A DNA stretch of 64,000 nucleotides from JBMOMT01 sp049324835 (lineage in GTDB: Bacteria; Chloroflexota; Anaerolineae; CAYNKW01). The stretch lies in the NCBI GenBank assembly GCA_049324835.1, contig JBMOMT010000059.1:1-64000 (forward strand). The letters run 5' to 3'. The notes beneath the pieces were generated by a model. That model was not told where the DNA came from and did not search any database. It saw only the letters and a program-made list of their open reading frames with translations. The position numbers and the translations under genes are program-made. How positions within the stretch are numbered: the stretch's first letter is position 1; every line of letters starts with the position of its first letter. This document shows positions 59,798 to 64,000 of the stretch, in pieces.

Positions 59798-60442
59798 ATG
59801 ACATTATCTGACCGCCAGGAACGCATGTTGACCTTCATCCGCGATTACCTCGTCGAAAACGGCTACCCACCCTCCATCCGCGAGATCGGAGAGGCTGCGG
59901 GTATCTCGTCGACCTCGGTGGTGAACTATAACCTGAAGGCGCTGGAAAAAAAGAACCTGATCATCCGCGACCGCACTGTCTCTCGTGGTATCCGCCTGGT
60001 CGACGGGCCGACCGCCAAGGGCAAGGCATCTGACGGTTTGTTGCGCCTGCCACTGCTGGGCCGCATCGCCGCCGGTTCTCCCATTCCCGTGCCCGACTCG
60101 GATTTTGCCACCTTTGATGGCGAAACGGTCGAGCTGGCGCGGGGCATCCTGCCCGACGAACAGGGACTCTATGCCCTGCACGTGCGCGGCGACTCGATGA
60201 TCGACGCGCTGGTAAATGACGGCGATATTGTCATCATGCAGCATCAACAACACGCCGACAATGGCGACATGGTGGCTGCCTGGATCGCCGACCGCGAAGA
60301 GACCACGCTCAAGCACTTTTTCCTGGAAGGTAACACCGTTCGCCTGCAACCGGCCAATCCGACCATGGATGCCATTTTTGTTCCTGCGAGCAGCGTGGAA
60401 GTACAGGGCAAGGTGGTCATGGTCATCCGCCAACTGGTCTAG
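59798..60442 (+). CDS. lexA: LexA repressor, copy 1
   Basis: 214 residues. The N-terminal winged HTH (1-68, with SIREIGEAAGISSTSVVNYN) binds the SOS box. The self-cleavage bond is Ala92-Gly93 (GRIAAGSP), and the catalytic Ser133 (RGDSMIDALV) and Lys172 (TTLKHFF) are present, so RecA-stimulated autocleavage should work. ATG 59798 is preceded by GAGGAGG. It has its own SOS box and is followed after 132 bp by a second lexA with another. Confidence 0.95.
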   Translation: MTLSDRQERMLTFIRDYLVENGYPPSIREIGEAAGISSTSVVNYNLKALEKKNLIIRDRTVSRGIRLVDGPTAKGKASDGLLRLPLLGRIAAGSPIPVPDSDFATFDGETVELARGILPDEQGLYALHVRGDSMIDALVNDGDIVIMQHQQHADNGDMVAAWIADREETTLKHFFLEGNTVRLQPANPTMDAIFVPASSVEVQGKVVMVIRQLV

Positions 60443-60501
60443 TCTGAGGCGGCGCAGACGCCGGCGCGAATGGCGTTTGCCTGAAAATCGAAAATTGAGA
60501 C

Positions 60502-60554
60502 TTGACAATAGAACACATGTTCTGGTATAATAGAAGCTACCGGAACATGTGTTC
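60502..60554 (+). promoter_or_regulatory. promoter of lexA copy 2 with two SOS boxes
   Basis: TTGACA (60502-60507), 18 bp, TATAAT (60526-60531). Box 1 GAACACATGTTC (60511-60522) is between the hexamers and box 2 GAACATGTGTTC (60543-60554) overlaps the start region of transcription; both are perfect or near-perfect palindromes. Two operators suggest tighter control than at copy 1. Confidence 0.92.
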
Positions 60555-60574
60555 TATTTTGAAAGGATGATAAC

Positions 60575-61189
60575 ATGAAACCGATCACCCCGCAACAACA
60601 GCGTATTTTGGACTTTCTCGAGCGGTATGTTCGGGCGCACGGCTACTCACCCACTTATGACGAAATCCGGCAAGCGTTGGGCCTCAGCACCAAGTCTTTG
60701 GTGAGCCACCATTTGAAACGCCTGCAGGCCCAAGGTTACCTGGAACTGAGACACAACTCACCGCGTAGCATTCATCTGTTGGGGCCACGTCGGGCAGCTA
60801 CTTTTTGTGTGCCGCTGGCCGGACAGATTGCGGCCGGCGAGCCTATCTCTTTTGGCGACTGGGAAAACGATTTTGTCGAGCTCACCCGTGACATCGTCGA
60901 CGAGCAGGAAGGGCTGTACGCTTTGCGCGTCAAGGGCAACTCGATGATCGATTCGCTGATTTACGATGGCGATCTGGTGATCGTGAAACATCAACAACAC
61001 GCCCAAGACGGCGATATGGTGGCCGTGCGCCTCATTGAGCAGGACGAGACGACACTCAAACACTTTTTTTACGAAAAGAACCGCGTCCGGCTACAGCCGG
61101 CCAATCCGGCGATGCGTCCGCTCTACTTTCATCCGGCCAATGTGCAGGTTCAGGGCAAAGTGGTGGCTGTGATCCGCCAAGTGGCCTGA
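60575..61189 (+). CDS. LexA-type repressor, copy 2
   Basis: 204 residues, same architecture as copy 1 but clearly divergent in the DNA-reading part (TYDEIRQALGLSTKSLVSHH) and linker. The cleavage bond is Ala87-Gly88 (GQIAAGEP), Ser123 is in KGNSMIDSLI and Lys162 in TTLKHFF, so it should also be self-cleaving. It has AAAGGA SD. It heads a closely spaced set of genes (34-bp gap to the FtsK-like gene), unlike copy 1. Confidence 0.93.
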   Translation: MKPITPQQQRILDFLERYVRAHGYSPTYDEIRQALGLSTKSLVSHHLKRLQAQGYLELRHNSPRSIHLLGPRRAATFCVPLAGQIAAGEPISFGDWENDFVELTRDIVDEQEGLYALRVKGNSMIDSLIYDGDLVIVKHQQHAQDGDMVAVRLIEQDETTLKHFFYEKNRVRLQPANPAMRPLYFHPANVQVQGKVVAVIRQVA

Positions 61190-61223
61190 CCGCACGCCGG
61201 ATTGCCGGAGGGAGGAGAGGTTC

Positions 61224-62348
61224 ATGCGCAGATTGCTGGAATACCAGGCGGATCGTATTGAGGCCGTGCTGGCGAGCCACAAGGCTCCGGCCCGCGTGAC
61301 GGGCGGCAAGGTATTGCCTCAACTGGTTCAATTCGATCTCGTGCCGGGCCAGGGTGTGTCGGTGCGTAAGGTGCAGCAATACTCCGAAGAGGTGGCGCTG
61401 GCCCTGGGCGCGCCCAGCGCCCGCGTGACGCGCCAGGGGGGGAATCTGTTGTTGCAAGTGCCACGTTCGTCACCCAGAGCCGTACACCTGCTGGATCTAC
61501 AAAATCGCCTGCCCCATGTGCCGCCTGATACGGCCATCCTCGGTCTGGATGAATCTGGTCGGCCCTTGCTTTTGCGATTGCCCAGCCCCGAAGTGGCCCA
61601 CGTGCTCATCGCCGGCACCACCGGCTCGGGCAAGACGGTGCTCATGCGTAGTTTGATGCTCAGTCTGGCCATGAACAATCCGCCGCGCAACCTCCAGATG
61701 CTGCTGCTCGATCCCAAGGGGCATGGCTTTGCGCCGTTGAGCGGCCTGCCCCACCTGCTCCGACCGGTCGTCGGCAGCGCCGCCGAGTCGCTGGTGCTTC
61801 TGGCCGAGCTGGTGCACGAGATGGAACGGCGCGACCGGGCGGGTATCGTTCGGCCGCGCATCGTGGTGGGCATCGACGAACTGGCTGATCTGGCGCTTGT
61901 GGGTGGTAAAGCGATGGAGCGTTTTCTGACGCGCCTGGCTCAACGAGGTCGGGAGGCGGGCATTCATCTGGTGGCCTGCACGCAAAAACCCACCGCTGCT
62001 GTGGTGGGCAGTCTGGTCAAAGCCAACTTTCCGGCGCGATTGGTGGGTGCGGTGGTCTGTCCCGAAGATGCCAAGGTGGCCACTGGTCTGTCCGGCACCG
62101 GCGCTGAGCGGCTGAGTGGGCGCGGCGACTTTTTGTTAGTGGTCCGTGGGGAGATCATCCGGCTGCAGGCGGCTTATGCCTCGACGCGGGAAATCGTCGA
62201 GGCGGCGCGATTGCAGCCCTCTCATGGCGCGCCACAGTCTTCCGGTGGCGCGTTGCGGGCTGCACCCAAGAAAGTCATTCGCTGGGCAGAGTCTATGCGG
62301 GCGGGCATGATGCGTCAGATGGAGCTCTGGCAGAAAGCTTCGGCCTAG
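61224..62348 (+). CDS. FtsK/SpoIIIE-type DNA-translocating ATPase lacking membrane and gamma domains
   Basis: 374 residues. Residues 25-80 resemble the FtsK alpha domain (QFDLVPGQGVSVRKVQQYSE, ALGAPSARV). The motor has Walker A GTTGSGKT at 131-138, LLLDPKGHGF, and Walker B RIVVGIDELADLAL. Cellular FtsK has four N-terminal membrane helices and a C-terminal KOPS-reading gamma domain; both are absent. It is thus closer to translocases of plasmids and integrative elements. ATG 61224 follows GGAGGGAGGAGAGG. Placement under the SOS-controlled lexA copy 2 suggests DNA movement after damage. Confidence 0.88.
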   Translation: MRRLLEYQADRIEAVLASHKAPARVTGGKVLPQLVQFDLVPGQGVSVRKVQQYSEEVALALGAPSARVTRQGGNLLLQVPRSSPRAVHLLDLQNRLPHVPPDTAILGLDESGRPLLLRLPSPEVAHVLIAGTTGSGKTVLMRSLMLSLAMNNPPRNLQMLLLDPKGHGFAPLSGLPHLLRPVVGSAAESLVLLAELVHEMERRDRAGIVRPRIVVGIDELADLALVGGKAMERFLTRLAQRGREAGIHLVACTQKPTAAVVGSLVKANFPARLVGAVVCPEDAKVATGLSGTGAERLSGRGDFLLVVRGEIIRLQAAYASTREIVEAARLQPSHGAPQSSGGALRAAPKKVIRWAESMRAGMMRQMELWQKASA

Positions 62349-62360
62349 AAAAGGAACGCC

Positions 62361-62603
62361 ATGGCGCTGGAGGTTTGGTACAAGACGGACATTCAAAATG
62401 CGTTGAGCGCCGCCGAGCAGGCCAGTGAGGCGGCCATGAGGGTCGCCAATCGTGAAAACGATCCTTTCCTGAGCGGCTATCAGGTCGGTTTCCGTTCTGC
62501 CCTGGTTACGCTGGCCCTGGCCTTTGGACTGGCGCCCGCCAGTTTGCAGCGAGATATGACGGCTGGCCGGCGGGTGTTGGCTGCTGGTTGGGAGGAGGGG
62601 TGA
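62361..62603 (+). CDS. small protein of the mini-FtsK cassette
   Basis: 80 residues, predicted mostly helical, no signal peptide (AGGAAC SD, ATG 62361). Contains IQNALSAAEQASEAAM and GYQVGFRSALVTLALAFGLAP, the latter mildly hydrophobic. No family recognised. It lies 12 bp after the FtsK-like gene and 1 bp before the next gene, so it is almost certainly cotranscribed. Confidence 0.7.
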   Translation: MALEVWYKTDIQNALSAAEQASEAAMRVANRENDPFLSGYQVGFRSALVTLALAFGLAPASLQRDMTAGRRVLAAGWEEG

Positions 62604-62604
62604 A

Positions 62605-63003
62605 ATGTCGAAACGGTGGTTTGGTCTGGGCATGGTGCTCTTTTTGGTGGCGCTGGCGGTGGTCATTGGCCTGCGCCTGGACACCGAGGCCATGGCAGTG
62701 GTCGTCGGGGTGATTTTTGGCGTGGCGGCCAGCATCCCCACCAGCCTGATCGTCGTGGCCATTACCTGGCGGCGAGAGCAAAAAGCAACCGGGTATGGCA
62801 ACGGTGCAGGCCGTCAGACCGCTCAGGGTGGGCTGCCGCCTTCGGTCGTGATCGTCAACCCCGGCGGTGCGACGCAGGGGTATCCCTACCGTCAACCGGC
62901 GTATCTGCCCCAACCGGATGGGCAGTGGGATGCGCCGCCGCGGCAGTTTCGTGTCATCGGCGAGCCGGACCAAGTCCCCATCGACGAGGACCGCTTTTTC
63001 TAA
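62605..63003 (+). CDS. membrane protein of the mini-FtsK cassette
   Basis: 132 residues. Two membrane helices (about 6-24 and 29-52) are followed by a cytoplasmic-type basic patch (TWRREQK) and a polar Gly/Pro/Gln/Tyr-rich tail ending in an acidic stretch (IDEDRFF). Not recognised. As the FtsK-like ATPase lacks its own anchor, this protein could dock it to the membrane; that is inference. The SD (GGGAGGAGGGG) overlaps the end of the previous gene. Confidence 0.7.
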   Translation: MSKRWFGLGMVLFLVALAVVIGLRLDTEAMAVVVGVIFGVAASIPTSLIVVAITWRREQKATGYGNGAGRQTAQGGLPPSVVIVNPGGATQGYPYRQPAYLPQPDGQWDAPPRQFRVIGEPDQVPIDEDRFF

Positions 63004-63027
63004 ACGCCACAACAAAAGGAGGGCAGA

Positions 63028-63288
63028 GTGGCAAAACGACGCAGCTGGCATTACCCCGAGCCGATCCAGATGGCCGACAAACGGTTTGGCTTTTTTCCTC
63101 AGGCCTTTATCTGGCATGGCCGTCGTTATCAGGTGCAGCGTGTGGAGCGCGCCTGGACGGTTTCCAGGCAGCGACTCCGCTGCCGCGTGGAACGGCGTTG
63201 CTTCCGCGTACACACCCGCGAGGGCATCTTTGATCTGTATCAGGATTTACTCGCCAACACCTGGCATCTGGAAAGGGTGTTGGCCTGA
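63028..63288 (+). CDS. small DUF6504-like protein
   Basis: 86 residues, basic and aromatic. The pattern PQAFIWHGRRYQVQRVERAW ... CFRVHTREGIFDLYQDLLANTWHLERV resembles the small domain named DUF6504, which is often encoded beside SOS mutasome polymerase genes; the similarity is judged by eye. GTG 63028 has AGGAGG upstream (24 bp after the previous gene). Confidence 0.65.
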   Translation: MAKRRSWHYPEPIQMADKRFGFFPQAFIWHGRRYQVQRVERAWTVSRQRLRCRVERRCFRVHTREGIFDLYQDLLANTWHLERVLA

Positions 63289-63303
63289 GAGGAGATAACT
63301 CTC

Positions 63304-63576
63304 ATGAGTGACAAAATCCGGGTGGGCTGGCTCTGGTTCGACAACGATACCAGCCTGACGTTGGAGGACAAGGTTCGTCGTGCAGCGGAGCGTTATCAGA
63401 ACAAGTTTGGCCACCGGCCAGACGTCTGTTACGTTCATCCTCAGGCCATGGGTGTGGAAGAGCAGCAGTTTGGCCCGATGCGCGTCATCGCGGCGCGACA
63501 CATTTTGCCGCATCATTTCTGGCTGGGTGTGGCGGCCAATGGCAACGGGCGGTCGCCTGTCAGGGCGGCTGTCTGA
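63304..63576 (+). CDS. small conserved-looking protein ending the mini-FtsK cassette
   Basis: 90 residues with VGWLWFDNDTSLTLEDKVRR, AERYQNKFGHRPDVCYVHPQ and a C-terminal FWLGVAANG. The densely placed aromatic and charged residues look like a folded small domain rather than a chance frame. No function recognised. GAGGAG SD before ATG 63304, 15 bp after the previous gene. A family A repeat and about 100 bp without a gene follow. Confidence 0.68.
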   Translation: MSDKIRVGWLWFDNDTSLTLEDKVRRAAERYQNKFGHRPDVCYVHPQAMGVEEQQFGPMRVIAARHILPHHFWLGVAANGNGRSPVRAAV

Positions 63577-63674
63577 GCCATCGACAGGGCGTCTCGGCGG
63601 GCTGTTGGGTACAGGCCCAAAAAGGCGTCGTCCAAAAATAACTTGCATTTTTGAGACCAGGCGGGCCAGGCATG

Positions 63675-63780
63675 TTTTCACCACCAAGACGTCAAGGGTT
63701 AAAAAACAAAGGGGATGAGCGCATCAGAAGCCAATCTTTCCCCTGATTTTTTGGCGGCTTTGTGTCTTTGTGGTAAAAAG
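63675..63780. repeat. dispersed inverted repeat, family A copy 3
   Basis: TTTTCACCACCAAGACGTCA (63675-63694) faces CTTTGTGTCTTTGTGGTAAA (63759-63778). The inner arms CAAAGGGGA and TCCCCTG also pair partly. It occupies most of the 297-bp gap 63577-63873; the rest of that gap shows no gene. Confidence 0.75.
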
Positions 63781-63834
63781 GGTGACAACCTGTCTTGAGA
63801 AAAGCGCCAAGTTATTGATGGACAAGCCCAAAGA

Positions 63835-63867
63835 AGAGGCGACGCGTTGGCTGTGTGCGTCGCCTCT
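63835..63867 (-). terminator. hairpin downstream of the APC-permease fragment
   Basis: AGAGGCGACGC pairs perfectly with GCGTCGCCTCT around an 11-nt loop, 6 bp past the stop at 63874. On the minus strand it is followed by TCTTTGG, a short T-rich tail. Confidence 0.65.
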
Positions 63868-63873
63868 ATTGAT

Positions 63874-64000
63874 TCAGGGCAGCAGAAATGCCAGCACCAG
63901 CGCCGGACCCGCCTCGCCGGCGCCGATCATGGTCACGTCCAGCAACGTCAAATCACGGCTCAGCGTGACTTGTTTCGACCGGGCCTGGCTCAAGTACCCT
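63874..64000 (-). pseudogene. truncated N-terminal fragment of an APC-family amino-acid permease
   Basis: The frame enters from the right edge and ends at a TGA at 63874. The visible 41 residues include LSRDLTLLDVTMIGAG and then EAGPALVLAFLLP. The two parts match the start of APC amino-acid permeases, but the intervening segment (usually about 15-18 residues with GAMIGAGIF) is missing and the chain stops just after the first helix. It therefore looks like a decayed remnant after an internal deletion and a premature stop. The upstream end lies outside the window. Confidence 0.5.

Overview
The window is high-GC chromosomal DNA that looks like Chloroflexi (Anaerolineae/Caldilineae type). The inference rests on gene content: a SufR-led SUF operon with SufU, Pro/Thr-stalked surface proteins, multi-GAF signalling proteins, a BMP-type nucleoside importer, Ni-superoxide dismutase and LexA boxes of the GAAC-N4-GTTC type. 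It is not proven by a marker gene. Several promoters match the sigma-70 consensus closely (TTGACA, 17 bp, TATAAT/TATACT). No rRNA, tRNA or CRISPR array was seen.

Layout. 1-6.6 kb (minus strand): a membrane NACHT NTPase that runs off the left edge through an in-frame array of 18-bp hairpin repeats; then tsaC, a VapBC module, a HAD phosphatase, prmC and prfA, i.e. the common prfA-prmC-tsaC neighbourhood with a toxin-antitoxin pair inserted. 6.7-15.1 kb (minus): a signalling/surface cluster with a stalked IPT/TIG protein, a TPR protein, a small anchor protein, a GAF-GGDEF cyclase and a multi-GAF protein. 15.3-24.3 kb (plus): GNAT, GT-C and GT2 glycosyltransferases, lactate permease, penicillin-acylase-like hydrolase. 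24.3-34.3 kb (minus): DUF309-peroxiredoxin, dodecin, then the SUF operon sufR-sufC-sufB(intein)-sufD-sufS-msrA-sufU-Rieske-methyltransferase behind a near-perfect promoter. 34.4-51.5 kb (plus): an FGE-fold lipoprotein, a LysM-BMP binding protein with its ABC importer, a URO-D-like protein, a PHP/DUF3604-like protein, lipid kinase, acyltransferase, AbgA-like amidohydrolase, histidine kinase and opine dehydrogenase. 51.6-59.5 kb (minus): a GH18-like stalked protein, sodN-sodX, and the 12S, 5S and biotin-carrier subunits of a transcarboxylase-like enzyme with a cupin gene between, then an SCP2 protein. 59.7-63.6 kb (plus): two neighbouring lexA genes, each with its own SOS box, the second heading a tight run of a mini-FtsK ATPase and four small genes. 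At the right edge lies a damaged APC-permease fragment.

The most notable points are the LexA-controlled mini-FtsK cassette, an intein with homing-endonuclease motifs in SufB, a shared palindromic element inserted in frame in both sufS and sufC, the hairpin array inside the NACHT gene, the transcarboxylase gene set, and several dispersed intergenic repeat families, some of which sit exactly on gene stop codons.

All functions are assigned by reading motifs and context; no database search was run. Start codons were chosen mainly by Shine-Dalgarno (SD) position, and alternatives are given where they matter.
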